The notes below the pieces were generated by a model that worked only from the letters and a program-made list of their open reading frames with translations, had not been told where the DNA came from and did no database searches. Shown one piece after another: positions 1 through 8,155 of a stretch of 11,642 nt of DNA; position 1 is the stretch's first letter, and every line of letters begins with the position of its first letter. Where the stretch lies: contig DEPD01000107.1 in NCBI GenBank assembly GCA_002358575.1, forward strand, positions 1 to 11,642. The letters are read 5' to 3'. Position numbers and translations under genes: made by a program. The stretch is from Lachnospiraceae bacterium UBA3401 (GTDB lineage Bacteria > Bacillota > Clostridia > Lachnospirales > Lachnospiraceae).

Positions 1-3000
1 AAGCCCATTTGGATATTCTTCTCTAAGCAGATGGCTATATTCATCGTAGATACGATGTATCTCATTCCCATTTCTATCTTTCTCCCAGATAATATTTTCC
101 CAGTCATCATAGCCGCGTTCCTGTGTTGTTCCGTCTTGATATTGCGTACAAACTAGCTGATGATTGCGGTTATAAATATAGCAAATCTGCCTATTGCTTC
201 CAGGTGTCAGATAAGTATTTGTTCTGTCATCATCATTGTAGAGTAAAATATACTCCTGCCCATTGCAAAGCGTCTGACGCACCACACGTCCCTTCCGGTC
301 ATATTCATTATGCACATAAGTCACTCCACCAGCATTTGTGACATCTGTAATCCTGCCATCTTGGTCATATGTATATCGCTCCACGCCTCCTGTGACGGTC
401 TCCACCTCTATGAGTAGATTATCCTCATAACGATATGATATTTTACGCCCTATACAATCCCGTATTGAGGTAACGTGGCTTCCCTGCCAAGTAAAATCAA
501 GATACTGACCACTAGCAAAAGATATCCTGTTCAAAGTAATTCCTGTATATTGATATACACGACGATTTCCGTTGCGGTCTGTTTCCTGCAGAATTTTGCC
601 GTCTATGTCATAAAATCTTGAGATCCCTGTCGCTGCCTCACGCATTAGATAACCATCTTCCTGCGCATACAACGCTAGACGTTTTGTACCACCTTTGCGA
701 TTTCTAAATCCCTCTTCTGTTTTTAGAAAGGTTTCTGTACGATTGTCAGAAAGCACAATTTCCACTCTGTCATCATATATATATGCTGTGCTAAACAAGC
801 TTAAAGTCCAACCTCGTCCAACTGGAGAATCTTTCTCGGAAAGCACTGACTCATAAGTCCTTTCCACTGCATAGATACCAGAAATATCATTGATAATAAA
901 ATCGCACTGATCTATCAGATAACTTCCTGTCACCATATCAATTGGATCGCCCTTTAACGCAGTGGTATTTTCTCCTTCTGTTTTTTGTTTCTTATTATCA
1001 GGCTTTTTCTTTTGTTTCTTTTGTGTTGTGCTAGTATCCTTGTTTACTTCTTGTGGCTGCTTCTCATATCGTGCACCTTGGTCAGAAATTCCTCCACTTA
1101 CGCTTGCTGTATCTTTTTTGCTTTCTTCATCACTTACTTGATAATCGCCGTCTACCGCGGTGGTTGTAGGCGCAGTTGTCTTCTGTCCGCTTGCTCCAGA
1201 CTGATATTTCTTCGCTTTTTTTGCTGCTGCCCGCGCTGTAATTGGTTTTTCACGTTGTCTTGGCACCATTCCGATTGCATCGACCCCTGGCGAAGCTCCA
1301 TCTGCCGGCAATGCACCTGACACATTATCTGTCAGAGCACTCAAATCAAGAGTCATGTCCATCAGACCACCAAGATCGGGTAAAATAGAATGATCTGTTC
1401 CCAACTGTCGAACTTTATCCGCCTTGATCTGAATCACACCTTTGGCAAAAGTGATACTTGAGTTTCCCACATTGAGCACAAGCTTTTTTGCTGCAAAAAT
1501 ATCCACAACGCCTTCCTGATGTCCCCCAGAATCTTTTCCATGGGCCTCTGTTCCAGTAGACCCACCAATATCCCCCATTAGCTTCTGCACATCATCTACC
1601 AGTTGAAGCGGTCTTTTTAGATTGTTCTTTACAGCCTTTTTGAGTGCTCCAAAACTGACGGATTTCGTGTTGACAAGCGCGGCTGTATCCGGCAGACCAC
1701 CTCCTGATGCCACAAATCTTGTATTTCCAATTGCGTGGTTTTGTTCAAATGCCTGCTTTGCCTTGTCCAATCCTTTAAATCCCTTGTCTACCGCCTGTAT
1801 TAAGATATTCCCGCCTTTTGCTGTACTTAATACAATATCATTGGCACTATAAATTTCTATCCCATAATCATCGTCTAGAATAATATGCGTTTTCTTTCCT
1901 TTTTTGCCGTCATATTTCTTTCTATCTCCAATTAATTCCAGCGTTTTAGCGCCAAATTTAACCATACGGTTATTTCCAGTAAACATCTTATCCTGATATC
2001 TCGAAAAGTCAGGGCTGTCCTTCTCGCGATGACTCTCAGTACATATCACTCTGGCACTGTCTTTTTCCCCTTTGACAGCCTCATAATACACAGATACTTT
2101 ATCTCCCACATCTGGCATCGTATAAAAATAATTGGCGGCTGTGTGAACATAAGGTATCCACTGTGGCTTGCTGTCTTTATTCTCAAACGCTACCTGCACA
2201 TAATTCTTTTTTACTGCCTGTACTGTTCCCTCCAGCACTCTGGAAAAGCTTCCCGCCTCTATTATCCGCTCTTCTGATGGCGTAAGTCCTTCGGCATTTA
2301 CAAGTGTTATCTCATTCTGTATCAGTCCGCGTCTACAAGTAATTATGCTTTTGATTACAAGCTGTATTCTATTATCCCACTTCACCCCATAGCCAACGCC
2401 TATAGCAAGATTACTGACTGTCAAAACCACATTTTCGTACTCAAACACCGAAGCTTTTGGAATACTATTTCCCTGAAGTTTTCTCGCCTTGTCCACATCG
2501 CGCACAATGTACTGGTCCAAAATTACACCTGGGTCCAAAATCCGAAAGGGAATATTTCCAATATGAACTTTTCCACCTTCATCTTTACTATTCACAAAAA
2601 GTAACTTCTGATATCGATTCGCAATACGCCGGTCAAATTCCCAGTCCGTCTCGTCCTTCTGTGAAAGTATTTCCTCCACCTTTTTATTTTTCAATCCAGC
2701 CTCATAGTCCAAGAAATCATGATTCTTTCTGCCAATCCCCTGCGACATTACTTTTCCAAAAGTCTTTGATTTATCCTGAAATACATTTGTTCGTTTTTCC
2801 TTGTCTGTCTCTACAGACAAAGTCTCTGCTGTCAGCTCTATCTCTGCATATTGGTTCTGACTAAGCAGACATATCCGTTTGCAGATACCACAGAAAATAG
2901 TTTCATCATCTTTTACTTTTAAAAGTACTTTGGACCCCTGCCGCCGCACAATATCATTTGATTCCACTTTATCGCCTGTGAGGAAACGCACTGTCATGAC

Positions 3001-3111
3001 ACCATGTTCATTCACCTGCTCACGAATCTGTATCTCTTTTATATAAAGCACACTAAAATCTGTCTGTAGTTCCAGCCTCCCTAGTTCTAACTGTTCCTCT
3101 TTTGATGTCAT
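1..3111 (-). CDS. VgrG-Rhs fusion polymorphic toxin, C-terminus outside window (partial)
   Basis: An open frame of 1037 codons runs without a stop from ATG at 3111 to the left edge. GGAGG lies 7 nt upstream of the ATG, which overlaps the previous stop as ATGA. Residues 1-280 are gp27/late-control-D-like, including a KDETDWEF stretch near 153-160 that matches ETTWEF in the neighbouring spike protein. An OB-fold/gp5-like domain (RVLEGTVQAV to VGDKVSVYY) spans about 290-370, and beta-prism-like repeats (IEIYSANDIVLS, KLVLNVGNSSITF) lie near 430-600. A Lys/Thr/Ser-rich low-complexity linker covers about 618-717. A DUF6531-type Rhs start (GDPIDMVTGSY) is at 721, and YD repeats (RYTYDQDGRIT, VHNEYDRKGRV) continue to the edge. 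Rhs shells are known to encapsulate a C-terminal toxin, so the variable tip and its immunity gene should lie to the left. I infer an anti-bacterial or anti-host effector carried on its own spike. No PAAR domain is fused; a separate PAAR-like gene is in the operon. Confidence 0.93.
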   Translation of the reverse strand, partial: MTSKEEQLELGRLELQTDFSVLYIKEIQIREQVNEHGVMTVRFLTGDKVESNDIVRRQGSKVLLKVKDDETIFCGICKRICLLSQNQYAEIELTAETLSVETDKEKRTNVFQDKSKTFGKVMSQGIGRKNHDFLDYEAGLKNKKVEEILSQKDETDWEFDRRIANRYQKLLFVNSKDEGGKVHIGNIPFRILDPGVILDQYIVRDVDKARKLQGNSIPKASVFEYENVVLTVSNLAIGVGYGVKWDNRIQLVIKSIITCRRGLIQNEITLVNAEGLTPSEERIIEAGSFSRVLEGTVQAVKKNYVQVAFENKDSKPQWIPYVHTAANYFYTMPDVGDKVSVYYEAVKGEKDSARVICTESHREKDSPDFSRYQDKMFTGNNRMVKFGAKTLELIGDRKKYDGKKGKKTHIILDDDYGIEIYSANDIVLSTAKGGNILIQAVDKGFKGLDKAKQAFEQNHAIGNTRFVASGGGLPDTAALVNTKSVSFGALKKAVKNNLKRPLQLVDDVQKLMGDIGGSTGTEAHGKDSGGHQEGVVDIFAAKKLVLNVGNSSITFAKGVIQIKADKVRQLGTDHSILPDLGGLMDMTLDLSALTDNVSGALPADGASPGVDAIGMVPRQREKPITARAAAKKAKKYQSGASGQKTTAPTTTAVDGDYQVSDEESKKDTASVSGGISDQGARYEKQPQEVNKDTSTTQKKQKKKPDNKKQKTEGENTTALKGDPIDMVTGSYLIDQCDFIINDISGIYAVERTYESVLSEKDSPVGRGWTLSLFSTAYIYDDRVEIVLSDNRTETFLKTEEGFRNRKGGTKRLALYAQEDGYLMREAATGISRFYDIDGKILQETDRNGNRRVYQYTGITLNRISFASGQYLDFTWQGSHVTSIRDCIGRKISYRYEDNLLIEVETVTGGVERYTYDQDGRITDVTNAGGVTYVHNEYDRKGRVVRQTLCNGQEYILLYNDDDRTNTYLTPGSNRQICYIYNRNHQLVCTQYQDGTTQERGYDDWENIIWEKDRNGNEIHRIYDEYSHLLREEYPNGL

Positions 3112-3638
3112 TCTGCCACCTCCAGTTTTTTCAGCCCGACACCATAAAATCTCCTGCGCAGGATACTTTCTGCTACGGGCATTGATACAATTACCTTGTA
3201 TTCAAGGCATCCAGCTAACCTAAATACATCTTGTCTTCCAATTTTGCTTTCATCTAACACCAAACTAGATAACATTCCATTGTCATATACCACGCTGTCT
3301 CTGTGCATACATGCAGTTTCAGAAAAGCATGGTACCCAGTACAGTGGATACAACGCACACTCCTCCACTGTCGGAAGCGCCTGAATTCCCTTAAACGCAA
3401 TTTCTTTATTATACATGGACAGCAGCTTTTTTAGCTCGTCTGATACCATAAATGTAGGTTCCAACAGAATATCGCAAGGTTCCTCACGCTCACTTCCGCT
3501 AAAATATGCTACATTAAGCCTTTCAAGCGCCTCAAAACGATCCGGCGGCATAGCATAACAGTACGCATTTTTGTCAAGTCCTGTAAGGACAATTGGATTC
3601 TCTACTCTGGGACTCTGTAATAATTCAAAGTACTGCAT
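3108..3638 (-). CDS. Imm11/DUF1629-like small protein of injection-system operon
   Basis: This 176-residue protein starts at an ATG preceded by a purine-rich GGGGGGA. It overlaps the end of the upstream pentapeptide gene by 14 bp and ends in an ATGA overlap with the VgrG-Rhs gene, so the three are probably translationally coupled. It has no signal peptide or membrane segment. The layout resembles Imm11/DUF1629 proteins: a central DILLEPTFMVSDELKKLL segment (about 56-73), an aromatic-rich middle (YPLYWVPCF), then VFRLAGCLEYKVIVS and a final FYGVGLKKLE block. In proteobacterial type VI clusters such proteins sit next to effectors and pentapeptide proteins. Its place directly before the Rhs gene, not after it, argues against simple immunity to that toxin's tip and fits an adaptor or loading role. 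The family assignment is from pattern recognition only. Confidence 0.8.
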   Translation of the reverse strand: MQYFELLQSPRVENPIVLTGLDKNAYCYAMPPDRFEALERLNVAYFSGSEREEPCDILLEPTFMVSDELKKLLSMYNKEIAFKGIQALPTVEECALYPLYWVPCFSETACMHRDSVVYDNGMLSSLVLDESKIGRQDVFRLAGCLEYKVIVSMPVAESILRRRFYGVGLKKLEVAE

Positions 3639-4713
3639 CTTGTCCCCCCTTATTCTTTAACTCCTCAAATCCCGATCCGGCAACACTGCTGCCTTCCAAG
3701 GCTATATGATTGGCATCGCAATTTTTGACAATACATTGATCCGCACTGCAGTTCTCCAGCCGAAACGCTCGAAATTCACAATCATGAAACTCTGCCGGCG
3801 CAAAATAATCTAGTATGTCAAGTTCTGCATCCGTCTTTGTCTCAGATAATACAGTTTCTCTTATGACAATCTCCCGAAAAACACAATTGACAAAAATGCA
3901 TCCTTTCATCATTGTGTTATGTATCTGCAGCTTCTCAAATACACAGCCATCGAACATACAATCATTCATCACGCAGTTCTCTATACTGCTCTCTATAAAA
4001 GCACAATCCTTAAAATCCGACTGACTTAAATTGAACGCTTTAAACTGCTTCTCATTGTAGTGAATCGCATGAAAACTGCGAAATCTCAAGTCTGTGTCCT
4101 GCTCACAGTTAAATATATCTACTGCTGGCTGTACAGCATAGATTGTTTTCATCCAATCCATATATTCCCCAATCTGTATGAGAAAGCAAGGTTCCTTCTG
4201 TATTCTGGCAAGACTTCTAAAATCAATCATATCTCGTATAATATACTTAAACCGCACTGCAAAACACAATAATATACTCCGCACCGCACGCAGCCGAAGC
4301 CTGTCAATTTCCGCCGCTCTAATATATCCGCGCAGACTTTCCTGTTGTGCCCGTTCTGCAAGACGATCCGCAAGCATTCTAGTCCCATCTGCTATCCAGT
4401 CTGCAGAAATAAAATCTGTCAGTACACTATCCGATATACGTCCTCCTTCACCGTAACTGTCGATCTGAAATGTGGCATAGCTGTCTTCCAAAGAAGTGTA
4501 CAAAAAAGAAATGTCAATCTCCTGTATTGGCGGTGCTTCCTCTTCCTCCTGCAAATCCGCAAGCCGTTCCATATACTGCTGCAGGATTAATTTCCATGCC
4601 TCTGTAATCTCCCTCTTCCGCTTTCCAAAACGTTCAATGATGTTCTCTGCCGCTTCCGCAAATACTTCTGGATATATCTGCTGTTCAAACATCTGTATAC
4701 GGGTTTGTTCCAT
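3625..4713 (-). CDS. pentapeptide-repeat protein with long helical N-terminal domain
   Basis: This 362-residue protein starts at ATG 4713, with AGGAGG 5 nt upstream that overlaps the TAG stop of the spike gene. Residues 1-200 are predicted to be mostly alpha-helical, with charged stretches (LADLQEEEEAPP, ADRLAERAQQESLRG), and match nothing I recognise. From about 205 to 350 the sequence has the five-residue periodicity of pentapeptide repeats (FKAFNLSQSDFKDCAFIESS, then many N-C-x-F/V steps). It is unusually rich in Cys (DCAF, NCVM, DCMF, GCVF, GCIF, NCVF, DCEF). Such repeats fold as a right-handed quadrilateral beta-helix. Pentapeptide proteins are recurrent neighbours of VgrG and PAAR genes, and a role in linking effector to spike is plausible but inferred. 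The C-terminus overlaps the next gene by 14 bp. Confidence 0.9.
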   Translation of the reverse strand: MEQTRIQMFEQQIYPEVFAEAAENIIERFGKRKREITEAWKLILQQYMERLADLQEEEEAPPIQEIDISFLYTSLEDSYATFQIDSYGEGGRISDSVLTDFISADWIADGTRMLADRLAERAQQESLRGYIRAAEIDRLRLRAVRSILLCFAVRFKYIIRDMIDFRSLARIQKEPCFLIQIGEYMDWMKTIYAVQPAVDIFNCEQDTDLRFRSFHAIHYNEKQFKAFNLSQSDFKDCAFIESSIENCVMNDCMFDGCVFEKLQIHNTMMKGCIFVNCVFREIVIRETVLSETKTDAELDILDYFAPAEFHDCEFRAFRLENCSADQCIVKNCDANHIALEGSSVAGSGFEELKNKGGQDAVL

Positions 4714-4722
4714 ATTCGCCTC

Positions 4723-6138
4723 CTAGTTAACCAGCACTTTCTTGGCTGTCAGAACTGCCGAATTTTTATCGATATCAATATAAGCGTCCTCTGTGCCTAT
4801 AATAATTTCATTTTTCGCTGCAATATGTACCTCCTTGCCAGCACATATATTCACTTTCGTGTCAGACATCACATTGATTTCTTTATCGGAATAAACTTCC
4901 ACACCTTTTTCATCTGTCAAATTAATAAAAAGTTTTCCTGATTTGCCAATAATGTACATTCCTTCCTTCGTAAGCAGTATCTGCTTGCCGCCAGGTGCTT
5001 TCCAAACTTTATTTTCTGGATTTTTAGGCGGCTGGGCAAACATAGCGCTCGATGCAAACGCATCTTTTTCATCACCCGTTGGAAAAAGGATTCTGACTGC
5101 ATCTTCCTTCTCCGGCATACAATACCAACCGCTGCCATCGCTTGACGAATACACTGTTGAAAAAGGAAACAGCCAATCCACTTTCTCATTCATACCCTGG
5201 TCTTTGGGTTTTTCTTCTCCAATTCCTTCCAGCCAAACCTTTACTTTATCCTTTTTCACTCCAATTACTCTGCCATTTATCATGCGCCCCACCGCCCGAC
5301 TGATAGTTTTGGGAGCTGCCAGACCGATTACACTCCCTCCTGCATGCATCAAATCATAATGCATACGAAGTATCCCATCTACCAGCATAGCGTCTATTCC
5401 TTTAATAATGCTGGATTTGCCATTGATTGAAATCTTATCGCCAATGTACGCATAAGCATAGGACTCCGCTCTATCGCCCGAGAAATCCTGCACCATGGCA
5501 TCAGACATCCGCTCATAATCCTCCACATTGCTTGTATAAGTATACTCTTTTCCAGTAATTTCCTTCTGTTCTCTTGGAGCTGGAATCCCGATAGTCAACT
5601 GCGGTTTTTTCGTCTGTATATCTGCTACAAGCGGCGCGTCAAGCTGTGACGCCATCCGCAATGCAAACTCCCAAGTTGTCTCCTCATACTGCATAATTAA
5701 ATGTCCTATTTCCTTATCCGAAACTGTGATATTTAAATCACCTTCTTTTTTTGTATTTTCCTGAATGCTTTTTTTAATTATCGTGCTATATTTATCCTTT
5801 AATTTCTGAAAGCTTTTGTTGTGTTTTTCCACATCAAGAAGAATACTCATCGTATTCAATCTTAAAGTGACAACGCTGTACTCGTTTTCTTGTTTTAGTG
5901 AAACATCTTTTACAGAACCACAAAAAAGATTCTTGGGCTGCCCCTCTGCATTGGTAGTAATCTTTACAACCATTTTCTCATCTACACGATTTACAAAATC
6001 CCTTGCCTTATCTGGTTCAGCTTCTCCCTCCACAACTGCCATACCATGCTGATTTGGTCTGTGTGTGATATGTATCGATAGAATCCGTTTGAATGCAAAT
6101 CCTTCCACTTTGATATTGGCATATGATATCGTTTTCAT
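4723..6138 (-). CDS. VgrG-like spike protein of contractile injection system
   Basis: This 471-residue protein starts at ATG 6138 with GGAGGTG 7 nt upstream, and overlaps the preceding stop as ATGA. Residues 1-240 look like the phage late-control-D/gp27 hub, including the conserved-looking YEETTWEFALRMASQLDAPL at about 151-170. Residues 285-367 look like the gp5 OB-fold: GRMINGRVIGVKKDKVKVWL, then DWLFPFS, then MPEKEDAVRILFP. Residues 385-471 are short beta repeats (GKLFINLTDEKGVEVYSDKE, then INVMSDTKVNICAGKEVHIA) typical of the trimeric beta-prism of VgrG proteins. It is shorter than proteobacterial VgrG and carries no extra effector domain. The spike would trimerise and take a PAAR cap, here probably the product of 6821-7138. 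It is a second gp27/gp5-type protein in the same operon as the VgrG-Rhs fusion, which is unusual. Confidence 0.92.
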   Translation of the reverse strand: MKTISYANIKVEGFAFKRILSIHITHRPNQHGMAVVEGEAEPDKARDFVNRVDEKMVVKITTNAEGQPKNLFCGSVKDVSLKQENEYSVVTLRLNTMSILLDVEKHNKSFQKLKDKYSTIIKKSIQENTKKEGDLNITVSDKEIGHLIMQYEETTWEFALRMASQLDAPLVADIQTKKPQLTIGIPAPREQKEITGKEYTYTSNVEDYERMSDAMVQDFSGDRAESYAYAYIGDKISINGKSSIIKGIDAMLVDGILRMHYDLMHAGGSVIGLAAPKTISRAVGRMINGRVIGVKKDKVKVWLEGIGEEKPKDQGMNEKVDWLFPFSTVYSSSDGSGWYCMPEKEDAVRILFPTGDEKDAFASSAMFAQPPKNPENKVWKAPGGKQILLTKEGMYIIGKSGKLFINLTDEKGVEVYSDKEINVMSDTKVNICAGKEVHIAAKNEIIIGTEDAYIDIDKNSAVLTAKKVLVN

Positions 6139-6800
6139 AAGATTTCACCTCCTGATTGGTTTGACGGCTGCACACAATCCTGCTCTTTTTCGTCTATAAA
6201 ACGAAAAGAAGCGAGCATTTCCTGTGCAATTGATTGATAGCGCTCCATATTCTGATAGTTAAAATTGATAAATCCCATTAGAACCCTTCCTTCAAGAGAC
6301 GCAAAATACATTAGATTATAGACTGCCTCTGTGATAGTATGGGATATCATCTCAATACTGGAAATTGTATGTCTCTCTGTTCTGCGCATATCCTCCGACA
6401 AAATCCTGACCTTAGGACCCATTCGCTCAAGCGCAATCCTGACCACTTTGGGAAAATCTCCTATATATTCCTCAGGCACTTCATGCTGTGTGTAGGTATA
6501 ACCTGTCGCAAGGTCAAGACAGCTATCTGCATACACTTTATCTGGCTTATTGCCAAGCGGGTATGACATTGCAATCTCTCGCGGAGACAGCTCTGTAAAA
6601 TCCTCTGGCATCCATATTGCCACCTTATCTTCAAGGAATGTACGCTCTGTAAATGTGACAGGCACCATATTGATCAGAATGGTTCCATCAAATATGGATT
6701 GTGTCTTCTCTTTCTCAACAGTTTCTTTTGAAAATCGTTCTCGTTCAAACTCCTCATGCATCTCACGTCTTCTTAACAGTTCTTCATCCATCTGCACCAT
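6135..6800 (-). CDS. DUF1795/DcrB-fold protein, candidate EagR-type Rhs effector chaperone
   Basis: This 221-residue cytosolic protein starts at ATG 6800, with AGGAG 7 nt upstream. After a charged helical N-terminus (1-35: RRREMHEEFERERFSKE) comes a domain laid out like DUF1795/DcrB proteins: MVPVTFTERTFLEDKVAIWMPEDF-type opening strands at about 45-67, YPLGNKPDKVYADSCLDLATGY in the middle, a long segment of 'SSIEMIS' to 'LMGFINFNY', and a closing AQEMLASFRFID at about 192-203. EagR proteins of this fold are established chaperones for N-terminal regions of Rhs effectors in type VI systems. The co-occurrence with a VgrG-Rhs effector four genes downstream supports the same role here. Unlike EagR it is not directly next to the rhs gene. 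No signal peptide is visible, so a periplasmic DcrB role is unlikely. The fold call is by eye. Confidence 0.88.
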   Translation of the reverse strand: MVQMDEELLRRREMHEEFERERFSKETVEKEKTQSIFDGTILINMVPVTFTERTFLEDKVAIWMPEDFTELSPREIAMSYPLGNKPDKVYADSCLDLATGYTYTQHEVPEEYIGDFPKVVRIALERMGPKVRILSEDMRRTERHTISSIEMISHTITEAVYNLMYFASLEGRVLMGFINFNYQNMERYQSIAQEMLASFRFIDEKEQDCVQPSNQSGGEIL

Positions 6801-6820
6801 TGCTTTTCTCCTATCTCAAC

Positions 6821-7138
6821 CTATTTTGAAATGCTTATAATTCCTCCAAGCGTGCACACGCACATACTATCTGTTGTCAATGCCGGCGCTCCGTCAATTA
6901 AATAGTCCTCATTACAAAACCGCCATGCAAGAGGTGTTGCCGGAACACAAGGCTTATTGATGCATACGCCAAAGGTCGTAAAATTCATAATTGGCAGATG
7001 ATCATTTGCGTTTAAAACCTGCTTTCCCTGATAGGTTACTCCATGCCCTTGAAGTACATTGAGACAACACATTGTAGTGCCTAGCGAACACTTTACTTTT
7101 GCCCCTTGTACTACATAATCTTTTCCTGCTCCTGCCAT
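6821..7138 (-). CDS. DUF4280 PAAR-like spike-tip protein
   Basis: This 105-residue protein starts at ATG 7138 with AAGGAG 6 nt upstream. It fits the DUF4280 family, a PAAR-like group: YVVQGAKVKCSLGTTMC at 8-24, a QVLNANDHLPIMNFTTFGVC block near 40-58, CVPATP, and a closing DGAPALTTDSMCVCTLGGII at about 82-101. Eight Cys residues are present, as is usual in the family, where metal binding is proposed. PAAR proteins sharpen the VgrG trimer tip and can recruit effectors. Here the PAAR-like unit is a free protein, whereas it is often fused to Rhs toxins. It lies 40 nt after the preceding gene and 20 nt before the chaperone-like gene, inside the operon. Confidence 0.93.
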   Translation of the reverse strand: MAGAGKDYVVQGAKVKCSLGTTMCCLNVLQGHGVTYQGKQVLNANDHLPIMNFTTFGVCINKPCVPATPLAWRFCNEDYLIDGAPALTTDSMCVCTLGGIISISK

Positions 7139-7178
7139 AACATTCTCCTTTCCGACAGACTGCTCAACACAGCAACTG

Positions 7179-7958
7179 TCACTCCATCATCATTTTCCAC
7201 TTCTTTCTTTTTCCTGCTCTTGAAGGCGCTCCTAAACCTCTCTGGTGTTCGAGTATTTTAACAAGCTCCTGAAACAGTCCCATATTCGTAGTATCTTTGG
7301 GTTTTTCTCCATTGGTATGCGCAATGTAACCTATCAGCGCATCCGGCGCAATCGGACTGCCGCTGCCAAGTATCTGCAGGCAAAAAGCTGCATCAAAATC
7401 AGAAATACTGCCTGCTGTGTCCATCAACTCCTGCGCAAACGCCCGTGTAATTTCAGGTGACAATGTACTGCCCCCATATGCGGCATAAGGAGCATGTACT
7501 CTGTTCATTGTGTCAAATTCTGTACTCCTATCCTCAAAATCCTGATACACACAACGAAGCTTTGCACCTTCTTGCAGTTTGAAACGACACAATTCTATCT
7601 GTCCCGGCTCACAGTCTATATCTCTAGTAATCTCCAAGTCCATATCCCTGTAAATACAATTGTCATCTGACACAGCATTAGAAAAACACATTTTTAGCAC
7701 TGCGGTTGTATTGGTTGGGCTATAATTGATTGTTAATGGCTGCTTAATGAGAAATATCTCCTTGTCAAGAAACACTGTCCCTTCTTTTACAATAATGGCA
7801 TCTTCTGTAGTCTCAAGCCCACACCCCGATAAAATGCCATCCGCATACTCCCGAATCAGATATTCATTTGTCATAAATGCTGCATCAGATATTGCAGTAA
7901 GCGCTGTCTGCCGCAGAATGCTGCCCGGTGCTATCCGGGGAATTGTTTTTATGATCAT
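7179..7958 (-). CDS. phage-structural-like protein of unknown function, first gene of operon
   Basis: The frame stays open up to 8030, but I place the start at the ATG at 7958 (259 residues). It follows AAAGGAG at a somewhat long 12 nt, and the likely transcription start near 8009 would exclude the 8030 start. The protein begins MIIKTIPRIAPGSIL. The segment YADGILSGCGLETTEDAIIV, followed by KEGTVFLDKEIFLI, recalls the N-terminal beta domain seen in some phage tail and baseplate proteins ('GvlsGcevt..g..v.V..G...idGr'). The C-terminal third is helical (ITRAFAQELMDTAGS, LGLFQELVKILEHQ-like) and ends in a basic tail RAGKRKKWKMMME. I do not recognise a named family. Its position ahead of the PAAR and spike genes suggests a structural or attachment role in the injection apparatus. 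That is inference. Confidence 0.85.
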   Translation of the reverse strand: MIIKTIPRIAPGSILRQTALTAISDAAFMTNEYLIREYADGILSGCGLETTEDAIIVKEGTVFLDKEIFLIKQPLTINYSPTNTTAVLKMCFSNAVSDDNCIYRDMDLEITRDIDCEPGQIELCRFKLQEGAKLRCVYQDFEDRSTEFDTMNRVHAPYAAYGGSTLSPEITRAFAQELMDTAGSISDFDAAFCLQILGSGSPIAPDALIGYIAHTNGEKPKDTTNMGLFQELVKILEHQRGLGAPSRAGKRKKWKMMME

Positions 7959-7970
7959 AGCTGTTCCGTT

Positions 7971-7980
7971 CTCCTTTCTT
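7971..7980 (-). promoter_or_regulatory. ribosome binding site that decides the start of the first operon gene
   Basis: The minus-strand sequence AAGAAAGGAG lies 12 nt before the ATG at 7958. Together with the promoter at 8016-8043, it favours this start over the in-frame ATG at 8030, which would lie upstream of the transcript start. Confidence 0.6.
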
Positions 7981-8015
7981 GTTCTGGTACAAAAAACCAA
8001 GAACCTTATATAATA

Positions 8016-8043
8016 ATTGTACACTCGCAAATATATTTGTCAA
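8016..8043 (-). promoter_or_regulatory. sigma-A-type promoter of the spike/Rhs operon
   Basis: On the minus strand, TTGACA (8038-8043) and TACAAT (8016-8021) are separated by 16 bp, a near-consensus housekeeping promoter. Transcription would begin near 8009, giving a 5' leader of about 50 nt before the ATG at 7958. A second TTGACA lies exactly 50 bp further upstream (8088-8093) within the same AATTGACAAA context, but its best -10 (TATAAT) is only 14 bp away, so it is probably not an active promoter. The surrounding 8040-8110 DNA is extremely AT-rich and could act as an UP element or bind a nucleoid protein. Confidence 0.7.
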
Positions 8044-8155
8044 TTATTTTTATAATTTAGTATTTTTATTATAATATTTATTTATTTTGTCAATTCTGAA
8101 TTTATTAAAATAAATAGTTTTGCTCACAATTTTCCTTTGGGTGCCTATTTACAAT

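Noticed and set aside
2457..2864. 135-codon plus-strand ORF
   Set aside because: It lies wholly antisense to the well-supported VgrG-Rhs frame, has no ribosome site, and reads as low-quality protein.
1..7958. A complete type VI secretion system
   Set aside because: Only spike, tip, cargo and accessory genes are seen. No TssB/C, Hcp, ClpV, TssJLM or baseplate wedge genes are present, and the host looks Gram-positive.
7959..8030. N-terminal extension of the first operon gene to an ATG at 8030
   Set aside because: It overlaps the predicted -10 and transcription start and has no ribosome site. The ATG at 7958 is preceded by AAAGGAG.
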